Positions 22,445 through 34,260 of a DNA stretch of 64,000 bases are shown one piece after another (positions within the stretch are counted from its first letter, which is position 1; each line of letters starts with the position of its first letter). The notes beneath the pieces are model-generated. The model ran no database searches, was not told the origin of the DNA, and saw nothing but the letters and a program-made list of their open reading frames with translations. The stretch comes from Eurosta solidaginis (lineage: Eukaryota > Arthropoda > Insecta > Diptera > Tephritidae): the NCBI RefSeq assembly GCF_040869045.1, contig NC_090319.1, forward strand, positions 57,632,779-57,696,778, in the 5' to 3' direction. Position numbers and translations under genes: made by a program.

Positions 22445-24110
22445 TTAATCTATAGCAGCTTCCAAAAGCTAAAGCAGCCTCATTAAACTACATCAGTCTA
22501 CTTGACCTACAGTAGCATCCTTAATCTATAGCGTTCTCCTTATTCTTCAGCAGTCACTCTAATCTACAGCAGTCCATTTGATCAACAGCAGTCTTCTAAA
22601 CGTATATCAGTCTCCTCAATATACAGCGGTCTCCTTATACTAAAGCAGTCATTCTAATCTAGAGCAGTCACGCTAATCTACAGCAGTCTCCTTGGTCTAC
22701 AACAGTCTCTTTGATTTACAGCAGTCACTCTAACCTACAGCAGCCCCATTATTCTACAGCAGTCACTCAAATCTACAGAAGTGTTCTTATTATATAGCAG
22801 TTTCCTTAATCTATAGCAGTCTTTTATTAGTATAGCAGTCTTCTCAATATACAGCGGCCTCCTTTTTCTAAAGCAGTCACTCTAATCTACAGCAGTCTCC
22901 TTGATCTACAGCAGTCTCCTTGATTTACAGCAGCCACTCTAACCTACAGCAGCCCATTATTCTACAGCAGTTTCCTTGATCTACAGCCCTATTTTAATTG
23001 TATAGCAGTCTCCTCAATATACAGCGGTCTCCTTATTCTAAAGCAGTCACTCTAATTTAGAGCAGTCACTCTAATCTACAGCAGTCACTCTAATTTAGAG
23101 CAGTCACTTTAATCTACGGCAGTCACTCTAACCTACAGCAGCCCCTTCTTCTACAGCACTCTCCTTGATCAACAGCAGTCTTTTAAATGTATAGCAGTCT
23201 CCTCAGTATACAGCGTCACCTTATTCTAAAGCAGTCATTCTAATCTACAGCAGTCTCCTCATTCTGCGGTAGCCACTCTAGTCTACAGCAGTCTCTTTAA
23301 TTTAAAGCAGTCACTCTAATCTACAGCAGCCCCTTATTCTACAGAAGTCTCCTTGATCTACAGCACTGTTTTATTTGTATAGCAGTCTCCTCAATATAAA
23401 GCGGCCTCCTTATTCTAAATCAGTCGTTCTAATCTAGAGCAGGCACTCTAATCTACAGCATTCTTCTTGATATACAGCAGTCTCCTTGATTTACAGCAGT
23501 CACTCTAACCTAGAGCAGTGATTCTAATCTATAGCAGTCTCCTTGATCTACATCAAACTCCTTGATTTACAGCAGTCACTCTAACCTACAGCAGCCCCGT
23601 TTTTCTACAGCACTCGCTCTAATTTACAGAAGTGTTCTTATTCTACAGTAGCCACTCTAATCTACAGCAATCTCCTTATTCTACAGCAGTCACTCTAATC
23701 TACAGCAGTGTCCTTATTCTACAGTAGCCACTCTAATCTGCAGCAGTCGCCTTGATCTACAGCAGTCACTCTAATATACAGCAGTATCCTTGATCTACAG
23801 CAGTCTCCTTGATTTACAGCAGTCACTCTAACCCACAGCAGTCACTCTAATCTACAGCAGTGTCCTTATTCTACAGTATCCACTCAAATCTACAGCAGTC
23901 TCCTTATTCTACAGTAGTCGCCTTGCTCTGCAGCAGTCACTCTAATCTTCAGCAGTTTCCCTATTCTACAGCAGTCTTCTTGATCTACAACAGTGCCCAT
24001 ATTCTATATCAGTATCCTTCATCTACAGAAGTATCCATAGCTTTCAGCAGTTTCCTTGATCTACAGCAACTCCTCTTTAGCTCCAGCAGTCTATTTAATC
24101 TAACGCAAAT
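22445..24110 (+). repeat. 19-bp minisatellite (CTACAGCAGTC...)
   Basis: Units alternate mainly between CTACAGCAGTCACTCTAAT and CTACAGCAGTCTCCTTGAT (19 bp each), with many point variants, over about 1.66 kb or roughly 85 units. The 19-bp step shifts frame at every unit, so it is not protein-coding; the ORF at 23860-24159 is incidental. Confidence 0.95.
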
Positions 24111-26040
24111 AATAAAAGTGTTACGTATACGCCCCGGTACCCGTTTTGTTAGTTTTTAATAAAACTTCGTGATTATTTTTTCTTTTTACTTGAGAATGGT
24201 TGTGCAACTTTAACACCTGTTTCTTTATCCTAGTGGCTGGCGCTATTTGATTTTGCTAAACTTTCGAGGCCTGCATCTTGATCTTCAAAATCATTTTGAT
24301 CAGCAATGAGTGACTGACGATAATTTTCTTGACGTGCGTGGCGCGTGGATGGACGATATTTAATTGCATGTCGAAACAGCATCTCATTTCTTCGTTTAAG
24401 AAAAAAAGGATACTACTCACCAATATTTACGACTTTAAAAGTATCATTTTTAGACTCACCTGTAAAGAAACAAGAACCAAATTAGTAATAATTATAACAA
24501 ATAATTACTTCTACAAGAGTAGCTAAACTTAAGCAAAGCACAATAACAGACAGAGAGTAATCAGGTTATATTCTTAGCTTGCAGATGGTAAATCTAACGA
24601 TATATAGGTCAATCAGGTAGCAATATTCCAAAACTTTCGAATACGATCTCAAATTTGAACCAACCTCAAACGAGCAATGCCAAACTAAAACTTCAACACA
24701 AAAGAAGAAAATGTGGAAAGCCAATTTTAATTTCTCTTCAAACTTAACTGCGTTCGCACTAGAAGAGCGGCACACTATTGGAAATAACACAAACAACAAA
24801 ACCATAATTTGTCCACAGGGTTCGCACTCCAAATAGTGCCATCAGATTAATGACAGCGATGACAGAATGAAACGCACACACACACACACCCACTACATCA
24901 CTGATAATAAAAGTCAAGCAAATTTTGACCACGACGGCGGTAATGATGATGAGAATATTTTCCTTAAATACGATGTCGTTTGCAATGACGATGGCATCAT
25001 GGAATGAAGTAACAATGCTGTGGTCAGAAGGCTCCTACAAACTGGATAGCTTGACAGCAACCAAGTGGCAAGAGCGAAGCACCGAAATGAGAATGTTATT
25101 AAAGTCAAGCAAATGGTGACGTTTTGTTGGTGTTTAGCGCTGTTAAGCATGGCAACCACTGAACCACTGAGTAAAATAGCCGTTGGGATTTCAGTGATGC
25201 AACGCGCGCGTGCGATGCAACATTCATTGCTATGTGGATGTTAATGACAAGAAGGCAACAACAACGAGGACCTAATGAAAGCAAATCACGCTCCTGTAAT
25301 GCCAAGAAAATCGATGAGGCGGAAAACGACCGCAATGGCTGGCTATCAAAGTTGTCAATGCCATGGGCTGTGCTCAACACCAACAACACCACAATGAACA
25401 CATTTTTATGTGCAACAAAAGTGCAGTCAGCTATATTCCACATACATGCATATATACAGACAGATATAAAAAAGGTAAAACCCAACAACAACGCATAATT
25501 GCAGTCAAGTGCCTGGAGAACGCAGGTGATATTTTTAAAGAAATATTGCCAGATGGACAAAGGACGAAGGAAATTTGGAGAACTGAAATTAAAAATGACA
25601 AATTATAAGCGAAAGCAAATGCGTAGCGCATGATGTCAGCTTGTCGCATAGCGAGATCGAAATTAAAAGGCAACAAAAAAGTTGAAAAAGCAATTTCGGT
25701 TATAATGTAATTTAAGAAGCCATACAGCGGTGGCACAATTATGTGGACAATGTAAAAAATAAATCAAAAGTAAATAAAAAAAATGTCAAAAGGGTTGCAA
25801 TTAAAATTAGTGACGTTACATCACTGATGGCTACGTAAAGTCGTTAAGATTTAATGGCATGCAGCTCAACCAAGGCCATCAATCGAAATATCAGCACACC
25901 TGAAAATTTCTCATAAAGTGATTAAAAATCAAGTGGGATGACAAAGTTGTGCAAATTGGATATAAAATAGCAAAGAAAAGCCTCAGAATGATTTATGTTT
26001 GATTTTTGACTTAATTGTTGAATGTGGTAAGTTATCTGAT
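24111..26040. other. Long stretch without a supported gene
   Basis: Possibly single-copy. A (CA)n tract lies at 24876-24892. Several 60-150-residue ORFs occur on both strands at 24914-25736, but they overlap each other and show no domain, so they are not called. Host non-coding DNA is the default view. Confidence 0.45.
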
Positions 26041-26042
26041 GG

Positions 26043-26290
26043 GTTGTTGTTGTCGTTGTTGTTATAGAGATAAAGACACTCTTCAAAGCTTTTCGGGAGT
26101 ACTATGGATGTTGATGGTCCTTTGTCGGATATAGATCATACTGGTAAGGTAATAAGCACCATGAAGTTACTAGCCCGACCACCTTGGGAATAATTTAATA
26201 TGAACACATGTGACCTTACTGGCCATCTATACCCCCATCTCCTAGTACTATGAGGAACTTGGGGTCGCCAGATTCTCGCGTGTAAACATG
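26043..26290 (-). repeat. LINE 3'-UTR-like fragment with (CAA)n tail
   Basis: Begins with a GTTGTTGTCGTTGTTG run, that is a CAA tail on the minus strand. It then matches the reverse complement of 40245-40495 (AGGAACTTGGGTCGCCAGAT, ATGTTGATGGTCCTTTG). It is bounded by the solo LTR insertion at 26301. Confidence 0.7.
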
Positions 26291-26300
26291 TGTATGATAC

Positions 26301-26833
26301 TGTAACGAATTTTTGGAAATTCCGCTTATTTGAAACCTTCTGCTCACTTGCGAATCGATAAACTGTTGAATAAATCACTCCAATATTCAGTATTGCAAAC
26401 TGCTCTTTATTTAGATTACTTTCGGTGTAGTACTTCACAGTTATACTTCACCACCAATAGCGTGTTTAATTCAATCCGATTCATTATTACTCAGCTTGCG
26501 CTGCTTTTATACGAGGCAACAGAGTCGTTCGCATATTTCTCCAAAAGTCTAGATGTTTCACCTTCTAGAATTAGTGAATCTCCTGCTTGGTAATTTAGTT
26601 ATATGCATGTGTATGTGTGAGTAAGAACTTCGGCTCATCACTACATTCGTGTGTGTGAGATACCTCTTGACTTCGAGCTGCTGGTTATGTGTGTGCATGT
26701 ACTTATCGTCGCCTTCCATGTATGTGTGTAAATGATGATTGAAGTGTTCATGTACATAAGTGTGGCTTTCTTTAATGTTTTTGTTGTTGCGTGATTATGT
26801 ACTAGCAACCTAGTGATGTTAACATTCGCCACA
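26301..26833 (-). mobile_element. Solo LTR of a gypsy-like retrotransposon, copy 1
   Basis: On the minus strand it runs TGTGGCGAATGTTAAC ... AAAATTCGTTACA, with TG/CA ends. The tetranucleotide ATAC flanks both ends (26297-26300 and 26834-26837), a 4-bp target-site duplication typical of Ty3/gypsy integrases. A related LTR lies at 55255-55770. No internal region remains, so recombination between two LTRs presumably removed it. Confidence 0.8.
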
Positions 26834-26837
26834 ATAC

Positions 26838-27220
26838 ATTCATGTTTGAAACGGGATTCACCTGGCGAAGGTGAGGTTGACAATGGGGTTGCGGAAGGTA
26901 TGAACTGCGATTATTCACCACTTGAGTCCCTTAGCTGATGAGTAATTGTGGCTATTATACAGCCAGTGTAAAAGGTCTCAATAACAGCAATTTAGTTTAG
27001 TACACAGCCTTTTAGGTGATTAAGTGTAAGAAGGATTTATTATGGTATCATGTTGCTGATGGCATTGCCCGCGGATGGGTCGCCAAGTAACTTTGCTACA
27101 CTTCTTCGCTGTTGGCAAAGTGCTCTCATTTTAAGGAGGTGTAGCGTACATCGTATAATCTTTTGCAGCACAGGCAGCTTGGGTTTTCAAGCTTACCTAT
27201 TCTTTGGAGATATTTTCGGA
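26838..27220. other. Unassigned sequence
   Basis: No supported feature. Confidence 0.4.
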
Positions 27221-27224
27221 AAAA

Positions 27225-28005
27225 AACGTTCTTTCGAATCAGTCGAAACCAAACGAGGCTTCAGACAAAGTTACTCCCTTTCGTGCGATTATTTTAACAT
27301 AATGCTGGAGAAGATAAGCAGAGCTAAACAGTGATGGTACAATCAAAGTATTATAAGAGCATACAATTACTGGGGTATGCTGATAACAAACACGCGATCC
27401 AAGAAAGAATCGGCGCATTCGCGTCTTGGCACACACGTCACCGGTGACGGATATAAATTCGAGACTTGAAAGATTTCGTATACTTAGGAACCGGCATTAA
27501 CAACAAAAACAATGTAGTCTTAGAAATGAAACAAGTTGTACTTTGGACTGAGTAGGTAATTAAAAAGTAAATTCGTCCCTCGATCAACGAAAATCACGGT
27601 CTACAAGTAGCTCATCATACCTGTCCTGATGTATGGCCCGGAATCATGAACGGTTTCGAGAGAAGATGAGATGACTCTTAGAGTGTTCGGGAGAAAAGTT
27701 CTCCGGAAGATTCATGATCCTGTCCGCGATGCCGTCGGCTTCGCTGGCTATGCCATGTTATGCGGATGGACGAAGACAATCCGGTCAAGAAAGTATTTCA
27801 GTCGACACCACAGTTTGGGAGCAGAGTAAGGTGCATACCTCCACTGTGTTAGGAATGGCAGGTGGAGGAAGACTTGGTCTCCCTTGGCGAACCCAATTTG
27901 CGTCAGTTATCGCGAAACAGGGATAGCTGACGTTACTTGATCACTTGATATGAAGCGGCCAAAATCACTTATGAGTTTAAGTGTCAATTAATAATGATAA
28001 TGAAC
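27225..28005 (+). pseudogene. RTE-like LINE reverse transcriptase relic
   Basis: The reading starts with ETKRGFRQSYSLSCDYFNIM, the RT block normally RQGDPLS.LLFN. After the expected gap come PVLMYGPES, LRVFGRKVLRKIHDPV and, in a shifted frame, VMRMDEDNPVKKVFQSTPQ. The 3' end has QLIMIMN and a TAATAATGATAATG tail at 27988-28005. Several frameshifts and stops make it inactive. It is truncated upstream of the palm. Confidence 0.7.
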
Positions 28006-28014
28006 CATGTCCGC

Positions 28015-28880
28015 TGTAGTATAATGTTTTTCTCTCCACAGCGATACGGTGTACCGGTATGGTTATCCAATGACCAGGAAGATTCGGTTCTTCCGGTATT
28101 TTATTGCTCCCGCTCAGATTTCTGCACCGTATAAGGGTACAGAATCCGGGGCTGATGCAAGCACCTTCCTTGGGCATGGCTTTGGGCGCCTGTGTTTATC
28201 ATTAGTCTACTCAAATTCGCTATTGTATGCACAGCTCTTCGATGTGCTTTGAGAAGGAGAGCTTCTCCCCAGATTTGTCGTTGAAGTGTATGTTTCTATG
28301 GCTGGTCCCAAGCGTCATATTCCTGATAGTAGGAATCCGCCTCTTTGTGATCTGCTATCATCACATTTCTTTGGCCGTGAACGGCTTCGTATGTTAGGTA
28401 CCAGTCTATCAGGTAATTCCTCAGAGTTTCTAGCAGGTTTCAAGGTACCATGAAATCGCGTTCTAATGGCTCAAGCACGTCGTCCCATCTGGCTGAGTTA
28501 AAGGCGTTCTTGAATGTCCAGCGTGACCTGCAAGATTAACGGGTTCGGCTTTCTTGTCTGTGACTATCACTTCTGCAATGGAGTATGTTCTACATTGATC
28601 TCTCCGAAAGCCATGCTGTCCATGAGACAGCCCTCCTCCGCCCTCTGAAGCTTTGCTTCTCCTTTAGTTTTGCAGCGGTGTCCAGCATACACTGTGAGCG
28701 GAAATACGATGGAAGATAAGGGTTTCCTTTGCCCTTCGGAATAAGAAACAATCGTGCTATATTCCTTCTAAAATGGCCTGTGCATTTGCTAGGGTTTATG
28801 CTGCACAGGGCCGGTTTTAGCTGTCCTTTGTGAATTGTTAGGAATGAGAACGCAAACTTGATCGTCTACGAAGGCCCTCC
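28015..28880 (-). pseudogene. R1/LOA-like LINE reverse transcriptase relic (fingers and palm)
   Basis: On the minus strand the translation holds ARLFLIPKGKGNPYLPSYFR and CMLDTAAKLKEK (fingers), then LDIQERL or its frame-shifted NAFNSARWDDVLEPL (palm motif A region), FMVP, NLLETLRNYLIDWYLTYEA and GQRNVMI. This is the order of R1/LOA-type polymerases. It carries several stops and frame changes and ends before the YADD motif. It might belong with the family B LINEs in the window, whose known parts begin at that motif. Confidence 0.65.
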
Positions 28881-29880
28881 GTAAAAAGGGGCTTTTATAG
28901 GTTTCATGCTGCTCAGGATCATTTTAAGATCTTTTTCGTGAAATAGTGAGAAATATAACGTCCACAATGTGTTTCATGTTGTCCGATGGATGGGATTTTG
29001 TCATTACTTTTCAGGTTCTAAGTTTGCTTTGTTTGATGGCAGCGCCGAGAGCTGTCTTCGTTCTTTTTTAACACTTCCGACCATTAGGAGCCTCAGACCT
29101 GCCACACGCTCGATTTACTAGCCCCCGCATCCTGTGACATATTTTTCGTATGTTAAGATGAAATATCCTAATAGAGGGCTATATTCATTCTAGGGGCAGT
29201 CGGGCTTATATCGAGAAAAGAGCTTGTACCGGCGCTTACCGTACTCAAATACGGAAAAATGATGCTCGTATGCGTAAAATAAAGAAACAACAACGCTTTA
29301 GTTCTTCCGCTCATCTCGTACTTAATGAAATAAAGTCTGTTGCACCGTAACTTTAATTTTACATCCTTATTCCAATTTTTAAAAGTTACTTATACGCCAT
29401 GGCGTACGCAATGATTCCACCTTATCTTTACTCTATGTATGTGTTTTTGTACGTATTTTTTTTTTATACTAGTTTTAAAAATGTTAAAATTTTGTTTGGC
29501 GTAGTTACTTAATGTCATGTATTCCACATCATTTAGTTTAATATTAGTTCAGTATCAGTCTAGTATTGACTAGATGAATCTCATAAATATTAGATAAGTT
29601 ATAAAAAAACGGATGAATTTCAAACTAGCAACCTTTTCCTTTCAAGAAAATTAAAACAAAACACCTGTGGATTGCGCCAGTGATTTTATAAAGCAAGTTT
29701 TTTTGCTCTCTCCATGTATAGCAATCTACACACATCAGACTGAATCCAAAACAAAAAAATTTTGTTTTCTGTCAAACAAGCTCAACAAACATGTTGGTCT
29801 AGAAATGTCAATTTTCGATTTTGCATGGGAAACCAATGTCAAAATTTGCTTTCACTTCTCTTTTGTAAATTCTTTTTTTT
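28881..29880. other. Unassigned sequence
   Basis: No supported gene. The segment 28881-29240 has a less AT-rich base composition and could be more LINE-derived sequence; 29240-29880 is AT-rich. Confidence 0.35.
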
Positions 29881-31345
29881 TATACCTTTCATGAACATGA
29901 AATGGTATATTAATTTTGGTCCGATGTTTGTAACGTTGAGAAATATAGAAGATAGACTCACCATTAGGTATACCGAATTGATCAGGGCGACGAACTGAGT
30001 TGATACAGCCATGTCCGTCTGTCCGTCCGTCTGTCTGTTTGAACGCAAACTAGTCCCTCAAATTTTGAGATATCTTAATGAAATTTGGCACAAGGATGTA
30101 TTTTTGTATTATATTAGACATCCTACCGGATCGGACCACTATAACATATATCTCCCATACAACCGATCGTTCAGATCAGACGATTTTGGCCATTCCTGCC
30201 GCAATTTAGAAAGTATAAACCTAAAACTCGGTGATATATATTCTAATATATCTTAGAAGATATCCTCAAAAAATCACTTTGATCGGAGCTACATATAGTT
30301 ATATCCCATACAACCGATTTTTCAGATAGAAAGATTTTTGGCAATTTCTCCCTTAATTTCGAATATAAACGCGTTAAACTTGGTGATATTTATTCTAGTA
30401 TATCATAGAAGATTTCCTAAAAAATAACTTTGATCGGAGCAATATGTTTATAGTATATACCTATCCCATACAACCGATCGTTCAGATAGAAAGATTTTTA
30501 GCCATTTCTCCCTTAATTTCCAACATAAAAACGTTAAACTTGGTGATATTTATTCTAATTTATCATAGAAGATTTCCTAAAAAATCACTTTGATCGGAGC
30601 TATATGTATATATTATATACCTATCCCATACAACCGATCGTTCAGATAGAAAGATTTTTGGCCATTTCTCCCTTAGTTTCCATTTTAAAAACGTGAAACT
30701 TGGTGATATATATTCTAATATATCATAGAATATTTCATGTAATACTAGGTTCAAACACACACCAAATTGGCAATTTATACTATTTGGGCAATTTATTACG
30801 CAATTTGTCATATAATAAATTGTAATAATAAATTGCCAATTTAAAAAAAATTGCGTAATAAATTGTTTCAAACTGTAAATGCAACATTGTAAAGTGTGTT
30901 TATTGAGTATACTTAAACGTCAGTTACGCATGGCTGAACTGTATGGTTGGCTAATCTCATCTGCTGATTTTATGTCTTTCATTTCACTGGAGTAGGGATT
31001 GTCAAAAGAAGATGGCAAAATCAAAATGAAACCAAAACATTGAACACATTTTCTTACAACACACAAAAATTTCAAAGTTTTATGTTTTCATTCCATTTCA
31101 TTCGCCTAATAATGTGCATGTTCATTTTGACAGTCTGAACAAAGGTATGTTCTTGCTGTAGCGATGAGCCAACCAGCTATCAAATTACTATTGTGTAAGC
31201 TAAATCGAGTTGTATGAACAGCACTCAATTCAAATCGAAATTTCCTCAATTTATTTTTCTGTTTGAACATAGTATAAGAGTCATTTCGATCGGAGCTGTA
31301 TATAATATATATCCCATACAACCGATCGTTCAGATTAAGGTGTTT
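29881..31345 (+). repeat. Family C interspersed repeat with 150-160-bp tandem units
   Basis: Starts TATACCTTTCATGAACATGA and includes a CCGTCTGTCCGTCCGTCTGT block near 30014. Tandem units follow, marked by TTTGATCGGAGC (30279, 30429, 30590, and again after the nested MITE at about 31288) and CCCATACAACCGATCG. The short ORFs are not conserved between units. Confidence 0.8.
30742..31276. mobile_element. MITE-like insertion with imperfect inverted ends
   Basis: ATACTAGGTTCAAACA near the left end mirrors TGTTTGAACATAGTAT near the right end. It splits a tandem unit of family C, whose sequence resumes as TTTCGATCGGAGC. An internal hairpin (GGCAATTTAT / ATAAATTGCC) lies at 30775-30850. No transposase. 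Confidence 0.6.
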
Positions 31346-32204
31346 TTTGCCATTTTTTATTTTATATTTATCTTAATAATCGTTTCCATATCCATTTCAC
31401 TTTACATTCCATCCCCATCATTCTCTTTTCCATATATATTTTTTTTATCGACGATTTTGTTACTCTGATTCGGTTTATATTTACTCACTAAGCCTTTTGT
31501 CGTCTTGCGCTCATATCACCTATACTATTTCCATTTCCCTATCATTCCATATCACCTTCCCTTTCCATATTTTGTATTCACTTCGACCTATGATTTTGTT
31601 GTTCTGATGTGGCTTATATTCACTTCCTGAGTTAAGCTTACATTAACTCAACCATCAATTTCGTGAAACAGTTTGACTCCCCTTGTACCGTTATCAATGA
31701 TGTTAAAACATTCAAAAGTTTTTCAAATCAGTTTAATATACATACCTAATATCTATTATACCTGCTCATATTCTATGCAACTCCAAACTGAGTGCTGAGT
31801 TAATGAAATACAAAATTTAAAATTTAATTTAAAAAATGTATTTTTCGCAATAGTAGCTGCTGAATCTGTGGTTGAAATTTCGTTAGGTAAATAGCCAAGC
31901 CAGTAAAATATTTATCGAAAATATCAGCATCATAACTAAATTACAAATTTAGATGGGTTGAAATTTATAAAATGTGCACATATTTTCGGATAGCCTCTAG
32001 CACTAAATTTAATTGAAATTTTTTATAACTTTCAATTTATATTTTTTGTATGCTTCACTTAATTAATGCATAGAAAAATTCTGACTCTACGGAAACAATT
32101 TAAATTTTTTAAGCGAGAACGTGTGAAAAATAAAATTTTTTATTTAATTAATATTTAAAAGAAGAAAAAAACAGTCCCTCTCAGTGGACGTACAAAGCAA
32201 CAGT
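31346..32204. other. AT-rich intergenic sequence
   Basis: No supported feature. Confidence 0.45.
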
Positions 32205-34260
32205 TGTTCAAGTCAAAAAAACTTTAATTTAACTTTCTTCAGGTGAAACTTAACTTTTTTAAAACAAATAAATTAAACTTTTTCCGAAACAAACAAAACT
32301 TTTTTAAAATCAAATTAAAGTTTTTTCAAATCAAATTAAACTTTTTACAAATCGAATGAAATTCTTCTGAAATCAAATGAAACTTTTTTCAAACCCATCA
32401 TCAAAATCAAATTGAAACTTTTTCAATGAAATTAAACTTTTTCAAAATCATATAAAGCCTTTTTCTAAATGAAACAAAAGTGTTTTTTAAAACAAATGAA
32501 ACTTTTTTAAATCGAATCAAATTTTTCAAATCGAATGAATCTTTTTTAAAATCAAATGAAATTTTTTTCAAATCGAATGAAATTTTTTTCAAATCATGAA
32601 ACTTTTCCAAAATCAAACAAAGCTTTTTTCAAAACAAATAATACTTTTTTAAATGAAACTTTTTTCAAGTTCGATTGAATTGAACTTTTTCAATTCAAAT
32701 GAATGTTTTTTTCAAATAAAATGAAACTTTTTGCAAATCAAATGAAACTTTTTTCAAATCAAAAGAAATGTTTTTCAAATAAAGGGAAACGTTTTAAACA
32801 AAATGAAACTTTTTTAAAATCAAATTAATTATTACTTTTTTCAAATGAAACCACGATTTGCAAAACAGTTTACTTTACCTTGACTTTGAATTGAACTTTT
32901 TAAAACACAAATGAAATTTTTTTTTTTTTTTAAATGAAACCAAACTGTTTTCAAATCAAAAGAAATTTTTTCAAATCAAATTAAACACATAAATTAAATA
33001 TTTTTCGAAACGAACAGAGCTTTTTTAAAACAAAATTAAACTTCTTCATCAGCTAGCTTCTCGGGAGCTGAGAATTGAACCACATCTCCAACATTCACAC
33101 TTCATACTAGTTTAAAGGCAGATGCCTTTAACCACTCAGCGATATGAATACACCGCTGCTTCTTTTGAAAATTGGTCTCAAAGAATTGTCTTTTTGTTGC
33201 TGTTCCTTTTTCATTCACTATTTAGGTAATTCTCTAATATCAATAACAAAAACCATTGTATAAAGCAATATGGGCAAGTCTCGCTAATTAAATACAGAGA
33301 ATAAAAAACTTTTTTCAAATAAAATAAAAGTCTTTTTAAAATCATACGAAATTTTTTACAAATCGAATGAAATTTTTCTGAAATCAAATGAAACTTTTTT
33401 AAAATCGATTGAAATTTTTTCAATTAAATGAAACTTTTTCAAAATCAAACAAAACATTTTTTTAAAACAAAGAAACTTTTTTAAATCGAATGAAAATTTT
33501 GTTTTTCAAATCAAATCAATTGTTTTTCAAATCAAATTAAACTTTTTTAAAATCAAATGCAACTTCTTTCAAATGGAATGAAATGTTTTTCAAATCATGA
33601 AACTTTTTCTAAATAAAATGAAGCTTTTTCCAAAATCAAACAAAACTTTTTTCAAAACAAATAATACTTTTATAAATGGAACTTTTTTCAAGTTAGATTG
33701 AATTGAACTTTTTAAATTCAAATGATTTTTTTTTTTTTCAAACGAAATGAAACTTTTTTCAAATCAAAACAAAATTTTTCAAATCAAATGAAATTTTTTT
33801 TCAAATCAAGTGAAACTTTTTAAATCAATCGAAACTTTTCCAATCAAATGAAACTTCATTAAAATTAAATGATACTTTTTTCAAATCGAATGGAATTTTT
33901 TTCAAATCAAATGAAACTTTTTTCAAATCAAGTGAAACTTTTTAAATCAATCGAAACTTTTCCAATCAAATGAAACTCCATTAAAATTAAATGATACTTT
34001 TTTCAAATCGAAATGGAATTTTTTTCAAATCAAATGAAACTTTCTTAAAATCATACTAAACTTTTTTCAAATGAAACCACGATTTGCAAAACAGTTTACT
34101 TTGCCTTGATTTTGAATTGAACTTTTTACAACACAAATGAAATTTTTTTCAAATGAAATCAAACTTTTTTTAAATCAAAAGAAATTTTATCAAACCAAAT
34201 TAAACTTTTTTCAAATCAAATTAAACTTTTTTAAAATCAAATCAAACCACGATTTGCAAA
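32205..34260 (+). repeat. A/T-rich minisatellite (TCAAATGAAACTTTTT units)
   Basis: Variants of AAATCAAATGAAACTTTTTT (about 19-21 bp) fill 32205-33030 and 33300-34260. A block of about 115 bp is duplicated at 33785-33895 and 33900-34020. A distinctive CCACGATTTGCAAAACAG segment recurs at about 32851, 34077 and 34246. The ORFs on the minus strand are by-products. Confidence 0.9.
33040..33150 (-). repeat. tRNA-Ser/Leu-like SINE head inside the minisatellite
   Basis: On the minus strand: TCGCTGAGTGGTTAAAGGC (A-box-like), ATCTGCCTTTAAACTAGT (anticodon-arm-like) and GTGGTTCAATTCTC (B-box-like). Related sequences with the CTTCTTCATCNGCT lead lie at 43225-43335 and 56785-56895 within family D repeats. 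It is degraded and not a working tRNA. Confidence 0.55.

Noticed and set aside
22445..24110. CRISPR-like array
   Set aside because: Repeats are contiguous 19-bp units with no unique spacers, in a fly-like genome; it is a minisatellite.
24914..25736. Cluster of 60-150-codon ORFs as a host gene
   Set aside because: Mutually overlapping on both strands, no domain, no promoter or splice pattern that could be supported.
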